Assembly: GCA_903835005.1 (NCBI GenBank)
Contig: CAILLK010000027.1
Span: 1-64,000, forward strand
DNA from: an uncultured Bacteroidota bacterium
GTDB lineage: Bacteria > Bacteroidota > Bacteroidia > Chitinophagales > Chitinophagaceae
DNA: 64,000 nucleotides
Direction: 5' to 3'
A program made the translations under genes and the position numbers. Shown one piece after another: positions 53,901-62,719 of this stretch (positions are counted from its first letter, which is position 1; the number at the start of each line of letters is the position of its first letter). The notes beneath the pieces were generated by a model. It was not told the origin of the DNA. It did not search any database and saw only the letters and a program-made list of their open reading frames with translations.

Positions 53901-56900
53901 GCCGGACCTTATTCTGTTATTGCTACAAGTGCAGCTGGATGTGTTAATAATATGACAGGTACAGTACTGGTAACAACTAATCCATTGCCAAATACTTATG
54001 GCATCACCGGTGGCGCTGCATATTGTGCCGGCGCCGCAGGTACCCATATCGGACTGGCCAGTTCAGATATAGGTATTAATTACCAGTTATACATTGGCTC
54101 GGTTACATCAGGCACTGCATTGGCAGGAACAGGTGGAGCTCTTGATTTTGGGGTTATCGCGCCTATTGGAACCTATAGTGTATCTGCAACAAATGCAACT
54201 ACCGGTTGTCAGAATGGTATGACTGGTACAGTAACTGTAGCTACCAATCCGGTGCCAACAGTATATCCTGTAACCGGCGGAGGCCCTTATTGCGCAGGTG
54301 GTACAGGAGTTGCTATTAATATGGCTAACTCTGATCCTTCTGCAAGTTATCAGTTATATATGGGTACTGTGGCAGTTGGTCTGACAGTAGCAGGATCAGC
54401 CATTCCGGGTACTTTATTTTTAGGAAATGAGACTGCTGCCGGTACTTATACTGTAGTAGCAAGAAACCCGCTTACAGGTTGTACCTCAAATATGACCGGA
54501 AGCGCAACGGTTTCAATAATTCCGTTGCCGAATGTATATACAATTACCGGCGGAGGCAATTATTGCACCGGCGGTTCTGGTGTTACTATCGGGCTGAGCG
54601 GCTCAGATGCTACCATAAGTTACTCTCTGATTAAAGGTGGGGTAGCGGTTCCTCCGGCCGTTATAGGTTCTGGTACACCATTTAATTTTGGCCTTGAAAC
54701 AAACGGCACTTATACGGTTATTGCAACCAACCCGGTTACCAGCTGTTCTGTAAATATGCTCAGCACCGCTGTTGTGGGTATTAATCCGCTTCCTGGTTTA
54801 TTTACCATCAGTGCAGGCGGACATTATTGTGCCGGAAGTGCAGGTGTAAATATTACTCTCAGCGGATCAGCAGTGGGAATAAATTATCAGCTTATGTATG
54901 GAGGTGTGCCGGTTGGCAGCCCGATACCGGGAACATTATTACCAATCAGTTTTGGATCTCAGACTGCTGCCGGAATTTATACAGTTAAGGCTACAAATGC
55001 AGTTACTGGCTGCAGTGCAACCATGACAGGTACGGCTACTGTTGTTATTGATCCGCTTCCAACTACCCAGTTTGTTACTGGTGGTGGCAATTATTGTCCG
55101 GGTGGCAGTGGTGTTAATGTAGGATTGCTTTCTTCATCAATTGGAACCAGTTATGTTTTGTATAATGGTAGTTCACCTGTTACCGGATCAGTTTCCGGCG
55201 TAGGATCAACGCTGCCTTTCGGATTACAGACTACACCAGGAGTATACACAGTAATAGCTACTGCAGGTTTGCCTACAGCATGTACGAGTACAATGTCGGG
55301 TAGTGCTACCGTGGGCATTTATGCACTCCCTACCGCTTATAGCGTAGCCGGTGGCGGTAGTTATTGTGCCGGTGGCACAGGCTTGCCGGTATCACTTTCC
55401 GGCTCCGACATCAACACTAATTACCAGTTATTCAATGATGATACGGTAATAGGAGGAATATATTCCGGTAGCGGCTCTGCCATAAACTTCGGTCTGCAGA
55501 CTGCAGGCGGATCTTATATGGTAGTGGCCACAAGTACCACTACCAGCTGCGTTGATACCATGTATGATTCAGCCTCAATTACTGTTAATGCATTACCAAT
55601 AGTGCAGACAGTGAGCGGCGGCGGTAGTTATTGTCCCGGTGGTACCGGAGTTAATATTTTACTGGGTGCTTCTGAAACAGGCGTCAATTACCAGTTGTAT
55701 AAAGGTACTTTGGCAACAGGCAGTCCGGTACCTGGCACAGGCCTTGGCCTGAACTTTGGTTTGTTTACCGGAACTGGTATTTATACCATCAAGGCTACAA
55801 ATGCATCTACCTTATGTGCCAGCAACATGGCAGGCAGCGATACTATCAACCTGTATCCGTTGCCGGTAGTGTATAATGTAACCGGTGGCGGCGGTTATTG
55901 CTCAGGTGGTACAGGTATGACCATCGGACTGAGTAATTCACAGACTGGTGTTGTTTATCAGCTATATCGCGGCACTTCCATGGTAGGAGTGCCGGATACC
56001 GGTACCGGTGCAGCAATCACTTTTGGATTGCAAACTGGTGCAGGTATCTATACAATAGTAGCTACCAACCTGACTTCAGGATGTACCAATAATATGTCGG
56101 GAACCGCTACTATAGTAATAAATGCTTTGCCTGTATCTTATAATGTTACCGGCGGCGGCGGTTATTGTACAGGTGGAACAGGTGTCAATATTGGCCTCAG
56201 TGGTTCAACAACAGGTGTATCTTATCAGTTAATGAGTGGAGGTGCAACTATTGGTCTTCCGGTAACAGGTACCGGATTAGCGCTTAATATGGGCTGGCAT
56301 ACAGCCCCTGGTAATTATGAGGTAGTGGCTACAAAAACCACTACAGGTTGCCAGAGTAATATGCTGGACAGTGTGGCTGTGATTATTAATCCGCTGCCTG
56401 CACTATATTCTGTTTCTGCAAGCAGCTCGAGCTATTGTATTGGCGGTACAGGAGTTACTGTTTATCTCAGCAATTCTCAGCTGGGTGTTAATTATCAGTT
56501 ATACAGAGGTGCAACCCCCATAGGTATTTCTATTGCCGGAACAGGTACCACAGCATTGGATTTTGGTCCGGAAACAGTTGCCGGCACTTATACTATTCTT
56601 GCTACCAATACATCTACAGGATGTGTACAAACCATGACGGGCAGCGCTTCATTTACTATTGATGCACTACCTGTACCTTATTCGGTAACAGGTGGCGGCA
56701 ATTATTGTGCCGGAGGCGCTGGCGTAAGTGTTGGCCTTGCAGGTTCCAGTACAGGCGTAAGTTATCAGCTGTTCAGAACTGGTATAGTAACCGGAACACC
56801 GGTTTATGGTACAGGCGCACCAATTACCTTGGGTACTGAAACAAGTACAGGTGTTTATACAGTTGTTGCAACAAATACAACTACCGGATGCATAAGTAAT

Positions 56901-58832
56901 ATGGCTGGAAGCGCTACTGTGGGTATTAATCCGCTTCCGGATGTATTTACTGCTGGTGGCGGCGGCGCATATTGCACTGGTAGTACCGGTGTAAATATTA
57001 CATTAAGTGGTTCGGTTACCGGTATTAATTATCAGCTGTCGCTGGCTGGCTTGCCGTATGGTGGTGTTACACCGGGCACAGGCCTGGGGCTGACCTTCGG
57101 ACCAGAAACAACAGCAGGTACCTACTCAATTACTGCGATGAACACTGCTACAGGCTGTTCAAATACAATGGCAGGAGCACCATCGGTAGCAGTAAATTCA
57201 CTCCCAGTGGCATTCCCGGTTACTGGCGGCGGCAACTATTGTCCCGGCGGCACAGGTGTTTCTTTAGGTCTGTATGGTTCTGTAACCGGTGTTAAGTATC
57301 AGTTGTATGATGGCACAGCGGTATCGGGCGGAGCAATGTATGGTACAGGCCTTCCGGTTAATTTTGGTATCAGGACAGCTACCGGAAGTTATTCAGTGGT
57401 AGCTACAGATACTGCAACCGGGTGTACAATGAATATGACCGGAATGGTAAGTGTAGGAAATTATCCTTTACCTGCAATTTATAATGTAACAGGCGGCGGC
57501 AGCTATTGCGCTGGCGGTACCGGTGTTAATATCGGGCTCGACGGATCAAACAGCGGCATCAATTACCAACTGATTGCAGCCGGAGGAGCCACAGTAGCTG
57601 TTGCTTACGGAACAGGCGCGGCAGTCAATTTTGGCCCCGAGACAACATTGACAGCCTATACAGTACTGGCAACAAATGCCGTTACTACCTGTAGTGTCAA
57701 TATGGCCGGTACCGTTTCTGTATCAGTGAATCCGCTGGTTACACCAACGGTTTCTATAACTTCTTCAAATGGCGATACTGCCTGCGCAGGCCTTACTGCT
57801 GCATTCACAGCTTCAATTACCAATGGCGGATCAAATCCACTATATATGTGGACTGTAAATGGTATGCCTGCAGGTTCAGACAGTACTATTAATTATGTTC
57901 CTTCAACAGGTGATGTTATCAATGTATTACTGACCAGCAATGCAGTTTGTGCAACTCCTGATACGGTTAGCAGCTCGATGACCATGTTTGTAATACCACA
58001 GTTAACTCCGGCAGTTTCAATTGCTTCGGCACCCGGCGATATAGTATGCCGTGGTACCAGTGTTGCATTTACTGCAAGTCCGGTAAATGGTGGCTATGCA
58101 CCTTCCTATGCATGGAAAAAGAATGGTTTACCTGCAGGTACAAACAGCCCGGTATATAATTATCCACCGGCTAATGGCGATATTATCAGTTGTGATCTCA
58201 CCAGCAATTACCAGTGCCGGACTGCTAACACTGTAATGAGCAATGCCATTACTATGGAAGTAGATACGCCGGTTACGCCACAGGCTACCATAACCGTAAG
58301 CCCGCTTAATTATATAACAAGCGGCGAGGTGGTAACCTTTACAGCAACTATTGCTAATGCAGTAATTGATCCATCTTATCAGTGGATGGTAAACGGGCAT
58401 TTTGTTCCGGGTGCAACTTATGCTACGTATTCAGATAACACTTTCACCAACGGCCAGACGATAAAATGTATCGTAATTTCTGGTGGCGGATGTGGTGGTA
58501 GCAGGGATACAACCAATTCGATTCTGTTGCATGTATCGGATGTGGCTGTTCAGCAAATCAATGGTTCAGTGGCAGATATCCAGCTGGTGCCAAACCCTAA
58601 CAAGGGTGCATTTGTTCTGAAAGGAACAATGGGTACAGCAATTGACCAGGAAGTGAATATTGAGATTACCAACATGCTGGGCCAGGTAATTTATACCACC
58701 AGGAGCAGGACAAATAACGGAACAATTAATGAGCAGATTCAGCTCAGTTCTGTACCTGCAAATGGAATGTATATTGTGAACCTGAGGACAGACTCAGAGA
58801 ATAAAGTCTTCCACATGGTAATTGAGCAATAG
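47943..58832 (+). CDS. Giant T9SS repeat surface protein (3629 residues)
   Basis: Domains in order: signal peptide (cleavage near AFAQ, residue about 41); a Gly-rich domain (about 45-280) like the ALK/LTK glycine-rich type (VDMAGAQGGS, YVYVGGTG, GGGGG runs); 15 type-A repeats of about 73 residues (285-1381), Ig-like BIG_2 type, ending VTVNPxP and each with two Cys; 21 type-B repeats of about 90 residues (1382-3263), with the motif VTGGGxYCxGGTGVxIGLSG, then SYQLYxG and a second Cys; three Ig-like domains of about 88 residues (3264-3540); and a T9SS type A sorting domain (about 3543-3629). The paired Cys in every repeat suggest disulfides. Likely a filamentous surface or gliding adhesin; SprB-like function is inference. 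Confidence 0.92.
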   Translation: MRSGKLYLLQANVKAILKGFGHKSALLSFSLILLGLSAFAQTTSFTSAGSYTYTVPGGVTSLTVDMAGAQGGSTFSSGALGGKGGRVQATLAVSSGQILYVYVGGTGTNGSGSGVRAGGTNGGGNGFGYGGGGGGMSDIRKVSGAFLAANELLVAAGGGGGGFNYGNSGEIGGYGGGTTGGAGYEGSPAGPNTVYGGAPGTPTAGGAGGTYCAAPAGSAGQGGNAAGGTGYAGGGGGGFYGGGAGCYGGGGGGSSWLLGTGVSSATTTLNYQSGVGYVNITPVLCMSGNSGPSSVCTGSTITLSNSNSGGTWSSSTPSIANVGTGGVVTGYSSGTATISYTIGSCSATTVVTVNQTPTGISGTFSVCMGGTTTLTNGYAGGTWSASPAGIVSINAGTGAITTVSAGSTIITYTLPGGCTATAGFTVNPNPAAIGGPTAVCVGQTITATDGSTGGVWSSSAPTVASIWSGSGLITGMSAGTPNITYTLGTGCYTTSPITVNPGPGTITGTNFVCVGLTTTLGGVSGVGTWTSSNTTLASVVSSTGVVTGVSAGVLTITYTITATGCYSTTPFTVNPNPAAIVGATTVCQGLTTSLTDAATGGLWSSSAPGVATIGSTTGVVTGISGGSASITYSLPTGCIAATAPLGFVVNPTPATIDGGPIPTICPGTTTTLTDATGAGTWVSNNTAVATMAGAVATGVAAGTSTITFTLTATGCATTSVLTVNPNPAAITGTAVVCQGLTTTLADGTGGGTWSSLAPANGSVVSATGVVTGVSGSTTATIVYTLPTGCLNSVIVTVNPLPASIGGSNNVCVGLTTTLTDATGTSTWTSSNTALATVGASTGIVTGVAAGSLTITYTNPANGCVATLPFTVNPTPAAIVGANNVCVAATDALSDATGGGTWSVLAGTGTASVSVSGVVTGLTAGSANILYTLPAGCLYNLPFTINSTPSTPTGASSVCTGLTTTLTGSGGGTWTSSSPSKATVGGGTGLVTGVSAGTTTITYTTSPGSCFAVWPMTVNQTPAANTGAATVCMGSNTTLANSTSGGTWSSVTTAVGTVSVAGVVSGIAAGNTVISYTLPTGCFANTTVTVNSTPAAITGANTVCTGATLSLTSSGGTTWSSSNTAQATVNSSGVVSGVAVGTPTITYTTGTCYVIYPITVNQTPPTIVGSGLLCLGLTTTLTDGIAGGTWASSNTGVATITSGGVITAAGLGNSNINYTLPAGCTTLLVVTVNTQPVAISGAATLCTGATTTLSDGTPGGAWTSSAPSIATIGSGTGLVTGVTAGNVTMTYTMPGSCIVTFPMTINLQPAAITGTVSVCVAGTTLLSDATAGGVWSSSVPTQGSIGSATGILAGIAPGNPVITYTYPGGCTSTVTATVNPQPNVYAITGGGSYCSGGTGVAIALSGVDAGISYQLYNGLAASGSAVIGGGTPVNFGNRTAAGTYTAVATNTTTGCSINMSGSTSVIINPNPFAFSVTGGGSYCAGSTSTLHVGLSGSAGFGAIYTLMLGGVSTGLSIPGTGVLLDFGIQSATGNYTVLGTYTATGCTTTMTGSATISINSSPTVYTVTTLGGTSYCAGGSGVHIGLNSSDAGISYQLYLGGAPSGTPLAGIAGTALDFGLRTTAGTYTVLATNTTTGCNILMSGAPVISVNPLPTLYSVTAPAGTGYCAGGSGLTVGLSGSTLGVNYQLYLNGVSTGPSGLIAGTGIALTMTTTASAGVYTIVATNATTGCIQAMSGSVTIVMNALPTAYNVTGGGAYCATGTGVHIFLSGSQIGVSYQLYNTFGIVTSAVMSGTGGTLDFGAQTVASTYTITATNISTGCTNAMTGSQVITINALPNVYPMSANGSFCFGGTGWDVQVGASDPGISYQLYLGATATGAPILGGGGGGAVDFGNQLIGGTYTVKATNTGTGCSVFMSGSTVVTVNPLPALFTVNGGGSFCVGGAGVNVGLSGSQLTVNYQLYNGSSPVAGGPTAGSGTGLGFGLQTAAGPYSVIATSAAGCVNNMTGTVLVTTNPLPNTYGITGGAAYCAGAAGTHIGLASSDIGINYQLYIGSVTSGTALAGTGGALDFGVIAPIGTYSVSATNATTGCQNGMTGTVTVATNPVPTVYPVTGGGPYCAGGTGVAINMANSDPSASYQLYMGTVAVGLTVAGSAIPGTLFLGNETAAGTYTVVARNPLTGCTSNMTGSATVSIIPLPNVYTITGGGNYCTGGSGVTIGLSGSDATISYSLIKGGVAVPPAVIGSGTPFNFGLETNGTYTVIATNPVTSCSVNMLSTAVVGINPLPGLFTISAGGHYCAGSAGVNITLSGSAVGINYQLMYGGVPVGSPIPGTLLPISFGSQTAAGIYTVKATNAVTGCSATMTGTATVVIDPLPTTQFVTGGGNYCPGGSGVNVGLLSSSIGTSYVLYNGSSPVTGSVSGVGSTLPFGLQTTPGVYTVIATAGLPTACTSTMSGSATVGIYALPTAYSVAGGGSYCAGGTGLPVSLSGSDINTNYQLFNDDTVIGGIYSGSGSAINFGLQTAGGSYMVVATSTTTSCVDTMYDSASITVNALPIVQTVSGGGSYCPGGTGVNILLGASETGVNYQLYKGTLATGSPVPGTGLGLNFGLFTGTGIYTIKATNASTLCASNMAGSDTINLYPLPVVYNVTGGGGYCSGGTGMTIGLSNSQTGVVYQLYRGTSMVGVPDTGTGAAITFGLQTGAGIYTIVATNLTSGCTNNMSGTATIVINALPVSYNVTGGGGYCTGGTGVNIGLSGSTTGVSYQLMSGGATIGLPVTGTGLALNMGWHTAPGNYEVVATKTTTGCQSNMLDSVAVIINPLPALYSVSASSSSYCIGGTGVTVYLSNSQLGVNYQLYRGATPIGISIAGTGTTALDFGPETVAGTYTILATNTSTGCVQTMTGSASFTIDALPVPYSVTGGGNYCAGGAGVSVGLAGSSTGVSYQLFRTGIVTGTPVYGTGAPITLGTETSTGVYTVVATNTTTGCISNMAGSATVGINPLPDVFTAGGGGAYCTGSTGVNITLSGSVTGINYQLSLAGLPYGGVTPGTGLGLTFGPETTAGTYSITAMNTATGCSNTMAGAPSVAVNSLPVAFPVTGGGNYCPGGTGVSLGLYGSVTGVKYQLYDGTAVSGGAMYGTGLPVNFGIRTATGSYSVVATDTATGCTMNMTGMVSVGNYPLPAIYNVTGGGSYCAGGTGVNIGLDGSNSGINYQLIAAGGATVAVAYGTGAAVNFGPETTLTAYTVLATNAVTTCSVNMAGTVSVSVNPLVTPTVSITSSNGDTACAGLTAAFTASITNGGSNPLYMWTVNGMPAGSDSTINYVPSTGDVINVLLTSNAVCATPDTVSSSMTMFVIPQLTPAVSIASAPGDIVCRGTSVAFTASPVNGGYAPSYAWKKNGLPAGTNSPVYNYPPANGDIISCDLTSNYQCRTANTVMSNAITMEVDTPVTPQATITVSPLNYITSGEVVTFTATIANAVIDPSYQWMVNGHFVPGATYATYSDNTFTNGQTIKCIVISGGGCGGSRDTTNSILLHVSDVAVQQINGSVADIQLVPNPNKGAFVLKGTMGTAIDQEVNIEITNMLGQVIYTTRSRTNNGTINEQIQLSSVPANGMYIVNLRTDSENKVFHMVIEQ

Positions 58833-58849
58833 GCTTAATTGAGTTAATT

Positions 58850-58893
58850 AAAACAGATGTGCCACACCAGAAAAGTGTGGAACATCTGTTTTA
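58850..58893 (+). terminator. Terminator of the giant gene
   Basis: Long stem: AAACAGATGT and CCACAC (58851-58867) pair with GTGTGG and AACATCTGTTT (58875-58891), loop about 7 bases, ending in TTT. It follows the stop codon by about 20 bp. Confidence 0.85.
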
Positions 58894-58995
58894 ACTATGG
58901 GGTGGGATCAGAACGACCACTTATCCCTTTAGTTGATTTTAAATTCAGGCATTGAGGAGCAGGTATATCGGTACTCTATTCTGAAAGGAAGCAAC

Positions 58996-60033
58996 TCAAT
59001 AGCAACCGCAAGCTCTTATTTCCTCTTTTAACTTCTTCTGCCATGCCTCCTGTGTATTGTTTATAGTGCCATGGTTGGTTTCGTGATCATAAAGAATTTC
59101 TTCTTTTTCGGCATCCTCTTCATTTTGTTTCTGCAGGTTTTCAAGTACCCGGTCATAATTCTCTTTGGTGAGTTTTGCAGCCCTTACCGCATTATACAGC
59201 TTACAGGCATAGAGGGCAGTAATATCGAAATGGGTTTGTTCATGGGCAAGTACCCGCTGGTTTTGCTCTGTTTTTCTGAACCAGGACAGGTTGGTGCGGA
59301 AATAGGGCGAAATGGTAACATCTATCACCAGCTGGCTGTTCAGTGTTTCTCCATGGTACCTGATACCTATGCCGCTCACTGTTGCCGCCGCCTCAGATGG
59401 GTTGCTGCCATGCGGACCCTGGAAATCATTGATCTGTAAAGGTTGTTGGGCGGAATACACAATCTGGTCTTCCTTTTCAGAATTTCGTGCCAGGCTAACG
59501 TTCACCTTAACATTTGATGAAAGTGCTACATCGCTTTTATTTTCTATCCACCAATCATCAAATTGTTTAAAATCGTTTGCCAGTGCTTTTTTTAGCAATG
59601 TTGACAGGTAACCAATGGGATCGGAACCGGTGCGCGCATTGCCACTGCCTGTAAACTCAACCAGTGCTGCATCACCTGTATAAAATGCCAAGCCCATTTC
59701 CGTATTGATTTTCCACTGGCCTTTTTTTTGTGTTATTTCGCAATACAATTTGGTTATATGCAATATTATTGGTTGCGCCGACTTATTTTGCCGTACATTA
59801 TTTGCAATAAATGTGCTGAAACTGGTTGCTGCACCTTTTTTAAATTCCAGATGATCTTCATTCATCCAACCGGCGAATTCACCCTTCTTCAGGTCGTTGA
59901 CCACTTTACTGACATAAAACTGCCGTGGGGAATAACTGAATTTTTCATTTTTCAACTCAATGGTTTTTTTATGCTGAGCATGAACTGCAGGCAGCACGGT
60001 AACCAGGCACAAAACAAAGAGAGGAAGCCTCAT
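58996..60033 (-). CDS. Secreted DUF922-like HExxH protein
   Basis: From Met10 of the longest frame (60033) the protein has 345 residues, with signal peptide FVLCLVTVLPAVHAQ. Using the longest frame, the HExxH motif is HEQTHFDIT at 273-281, a zinc-peptidase-type site. ITKLYCEIT and LQINDFQGPHGSNP (the DUF922 DFxG segment), then TVSGIGIRYHGETLNSQLVI are also typical. The C-terminal helices are charged. It is probably periplasmic and metal-binding; peptidase activity is not proven for the family. It converges with the giant gene. Confidence 0.75.
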   Translation of the reverse strand: MRLPLFVLCLVTVLPAVHAQHKKTIELKNEKFSYSPRQFYVSKVVNDLKKGEFAGWMNEDHLEFKKGAATSFSTFIANNVRQNKSAQPIILHITKLYCEITQKKGQWKINTEMGLAFYTGDAALVEFTGSGNARTGSDPIGYLSTLLKKALANDFKQFDDWWIENKSDVALSSNVKVNVSLARNSEKEDQIVYSAQQPLQINDFQGPHGSNPSEAAATVSGIGIRYHGETLNSQLVIDVTISPYFRTNLSWFRKTEQNQRVLAHEQTHFDITALYACKLYNAVRAAKLTKENYDRVLENLQKQNEEDAEKEEILYDHETNHGTINNTQEAWQKKLKEEIRACGCY

Positions 60034-60244
60034 GGTTATTGTTCTTTCAATTATAATCAAAGTTAAGATGAGGCGCTAAGCAGTCTTGTTAATTTTTTCA
60101 TGCGAGGGTGCATTATTTTAAGCGTAACAATCCATAACTTTAGGTATTGGAATTGGGGGTTGTGTATTTGGAATTTGGAATTTTGATTTTGGAATTAAAC
60201 TTTAGACTAGATACTTTAGACTTACGACTAAATTGATTTTAAAA

Positions 60245-61420
60245 ATGCAGACAGCATATATAGTAGCCGGATACCGCACTGCGGTGGGAAAATCAAAACG
60301 GGGTGGTTTTCGTTTTTATCGTCCGGATGATCTGGCGGTAGATGTGATAAAAGGATTGCTGGCAAGTGTGCCGCAGCTGGATGCGAAGATGGTTGATGAT
60401 GTGATTGTGGGCAATGCTGTTCCTGAAGCCGAACAAGGATTGCAGGTGGGGCGTATAATTGCCAACAGGGCAATAGGCGAGTGGGCGGCAGGTGTAACAA
60501 TAAACAGGTATTGTGGCTCTGGCCTGGATGCTATTGCTACTGCCACTGCAAAAATACAAAGTGGTATGGCCGACTGCATTATAGCCGGCGGTACCGAGAG
60601 CATGAGCCTCGTGCCCACTGCAGGCTGGCGCACTATGCCCAATTATGAGTATGCCAAAGACAACGGCGATTACTACCTGAGTATGGGCCTTACCGCCGAG
60701 GAGGTAGCCAAGGATTATAAAATAACCCGTGAAGACCAGGATGCGTTTTCATGGCGGTCGCATCAGCGGGCAATTAATGCCATAAAGGAAGGGTATTTCA
60801 AGGGCGGTATATTGCCCATCAAGGTAAAGGAAATATATCTGAACGAAAAGAACAAAAGGGCGCAAAGGGAAACTATTGTGGATACTGATGAAGGCCCGCG
60901 CGCTGATACCTCACTTGCTGTACTGGCAAAATTACCTGCTGTATTTGCACAGGGTGGTTCGGTAACCGCGGGCAATTCTTCTCAAACATCGGATGGGGCT
61001 GCCTTCACCATTGTAATGAGTGAGCGGCTGATGAAACAGCTGGAGCTGCAACCATTAGGCAGACTTGTGAATTGCGCCAGTGCCGGCGTTGATCCCCGCG
61101 TCATGGGCATAGGGCCCATTAAGGCTATACCCAAAGTACTGAAGCAGGCAGGTATGAACCTGGAGGATATAGACCTGATAGAGCTTAATGAAGCCTTTGC
61201 ATCACAGTCGCTGGCGGTTATCCGCACACTGGGATTGAATGAAGATAAAGTGAACATCAACGGTGGCGCTATTTCTTTGGGGCATCCGCTGGGTTGCACA
61301 GGGGCAAAGCTGACAATACAGATATTGGGCGACCTGAAACGGCTGAATAAGAAATATGGCCTTGTTACCGCCTGCATTGGTGGGGGGCAGGGGATCGCAG
61401 GGATTATAGAACGGTATTGA
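60245..61420 (+). CDS. Acetyl-CoA C-acyltransferase (thiolase)
   Basis: A 391-residue thiolase of usual length, starting MQTAYIVAGYRTAVGKSKRG; upstream in-frame codons (TTT/ATT) are not good starts. Nucleophile Cys90 in INRYCGSGLDAIA; GGTESMSLVP; NEAFASQSLAVI; His in GGAISLGHPLGCTGAK; second Cys in TACIGGGQGIAGII. It is a different type from the operon thiolase at 16671 (no N-terminal extension). A role in fatty acid beta-oxidation is likely; no hydratase partner is next to it. Confidence 0.94.
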   Translation: MQTAYIVAGYRTAVGKSKRGGFRFYRPDDLAVDVIKGLLASVPQLDAKMVDDVIVGNAVPEAEQGLQVGRIIANRAIGEWAAGVTINRYCGSGLDAIATATAKIQSGMADCIIAGGTESMSLVPTAGWRTMPNYEYAKDNGDYYLSMGLTAEEVAKDYKITREDQDAFSWRSHQRAINAIKEGYFKGGILPIKVKEIYLNEKNKRAQRETIVDTDEGPRADTSLAVLAKLPAVFAQGGSVTAGNSSQTSDGAAFTIVMSERLMKQLELQPLGRLVNCASAGVDPRVMGIGPIKAIPKVLKQAGMNLEDIDLIELNEAFASQSLAVIRTLGLNEDKVNINGGAISLGHPLGCTGAKLTIQILGDLKRLNKKYGLVTACIGGGQGIAGIIERY

Positions 61421-61507
61421 GTCTGTATATTATTATGGTTTATATATTAAAAATGTATAGAAAGACAAATGAAACCCTTTAAGCCTGTTATATAGAATCA
61501 ATCCACC

Positions 61508-62002
61508 TTATTTCACTTTTACAAAATGCAGTGTATCGCTGTAGAATGCCGGGTTGTTGAGGTTTTGCCGGATCCGTTCGCGAACGCCGGCGCTGCTGCC
61601 CACATGTTTCATCATACTGTCGGATACTGCTGCGGCGGTTATCAGGTTTCCGGAGGCATTGATATCCAGTATCCTTATGAACAGATAACCATTTGCCGAA
61701 TCATCTTTATACAACACATTCAGGAAGCGGACATTGTTTACATCAGATAACCAGGCATCATACTTTAGTTTTCGTTTCAGTTCATATTCTTTTACGGTTA
61801 CGAGGTATTGGTTATCGCCTTTTTGGGTCAGGGTATACAGGTCGCTCTGTTCTTTCTTTTCCTTTTCTTTCCATTTGCCCAGCAGCCGGGCATCTGTTTT
61901 GATAACCGCATGGTCGTCAATAGGATAATTCGACAATTCGCATCCGGTAAGCAGAGCCAGGAATGCTATCAGCAAATTGAACTTCAGAATTGTATGCATC
62001 AT
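61508..62002 (-). CDS. Small lipoprotein of unknown function
   Basis: 164 residues: lipobox LTGC near residue 21, then a short Pro/Asp linker and a beta-rich mature domain (ARLLGKWKEKEKK, DLYTLTQKGDNQYLV, YLFIRILDINASGN). Similar in plan to the lipoprotein at 36512. No enzymatic motif. Convergent with the thiolase gene. Confidence 0.7.
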   Translation of the reverse strand: MMHTILKFNLLIAFLALLTGCELSNYPIDDHAVIKTDARLLGKWKEKEKKEQSDLYTLTQKGDNQYLVTVKEYELKRKLKYDAWLSDVNNVRFLNVLYKDDSANGYLFIRILDINASGNLITAAAVSDSMMKHVGSSAGVRERIRQNLNNPAFYSDTLHFVKVK

Positions 62003-62102
62003 AGTATAAAATTAGCGGTATTAATTATATCCGGTACTATTTTCAGGAAATTTATAGTTTCATTATCAATGCCCAAATCACCCCAGGCAGAAAAAACATG
62101 GA

Positions 62103-62232
62103 CCATGGTTTCAACCGTGGGTAAAATAAAACGCATGATATATAACCGTTTCAACGGTTTATTATTGAATGATAAATGGTTAAAACCGTTACTGAAATTT
62201 TTGATTTTAAGCCCACGGTTGAAACCGTGGGC
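62103..62232. repeat. REP/BIME-like palindromic element
   Basis: Three palindromes: CCATGGTTTCAACCGTGG (62103-62120), AACCGTTTCAACGGTT (62144-62159) and GCCCACGGTTGAAACCGTGGGC (62211-62232, arms GCCCACGGTT). The first and last are inverted copies of each other, giving the whole element MITE-like ends. Confidence 0.7.
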
Positions 62233-62348
62233 TATGTGGGCTAAATAAATTCCTAAGTTGTTTTAACTGGCATAATCAATAAGTTACTCTAATGACCTTA
62301 TCAATTTAGTTTTAGTAAACCATTCTATCACTTCTTCCTGTTTTTACT

Positions 62349-62356
62349 TAATTTTG
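62349..62356 (+). promoter_or_regulatory. -7 box of the IscA-like gene (TAATTTTG)
   Basis: A perfect TAnnTTTG, 18 bp before the ATG at 62375. Confidence 0.55.
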
Positions 62357-62374
62357 CATAAAAAAGGATATAAC

Positions 62375-62719
62375 ATGGAAACTTTAGTGAGCACACCGGT
62401 GAAACTGACTGATAGCGCTGTGGCAGAAGTAAAAAGACTGATGCGTGAGCCGGGTTTTGACGCCAGCCAGTATCTCAGGTTGGGTGTAAAAGGTGGTGGT
62501 TGTTCTGGCATGACATATGTGCTGGGTTTTGATAAGCAGGAGGAAGATGATGAAATGTTTGCAATAGATGGTGTGCCGGTAGTGATGAAAAATTCTCATG
62601 GTATGTATCTGTTTGAGATGACTGTTGATTTCTCTGACGGACTGAATGCCCGTGGCTTTGTTTTTAATAACCCTAATGCCAGCACCACTTGTGGTTGCGG
62701 CAGTTCGTTTGGTGTGTAA
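62375..62719 (+). CDS. HesB/IscA-family iron-sulfur carrier
   Basis: A 114-residue A-type Fe-S carrier that passes [4Fe-4S] or [2Fe-2S] clusters to apo-proteins. The three conserved Cys are in GGGCSGMTYVL and TTCGCGSSFGV. I used ATG 62375, which gives METLVSTPVKLTDSAVAEVK; an upstream TTG start adds no family sequence and overlaps the promoter. Complete, single gene. In an organism with a benzoyl-CoA reductase, such carriers would be in demand, but the link is only general. Confidence 0.93.
   Translation: METLVSTPVKLTDSAVAEVKRLMREPGFDASQYLRLGVKGGGCSGMTYVLGFDKQEEDDEMFAIDGVPVVMKNSHGMYLFEMTVDFSDGLNARGFVFNNPNASTTCGCGSSFGV

Larger units (their letters stand above)
62003..62374. other. Intergenic region with palindromic element, before the IscA-like gene
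   Basis: About 370 bases between the divergent lipoprotein and IscA-like genes, largely occupied by the palindromic element at 62103-62232. A short plus-strand frame here is a chance ORF. Confidence 0.4.
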
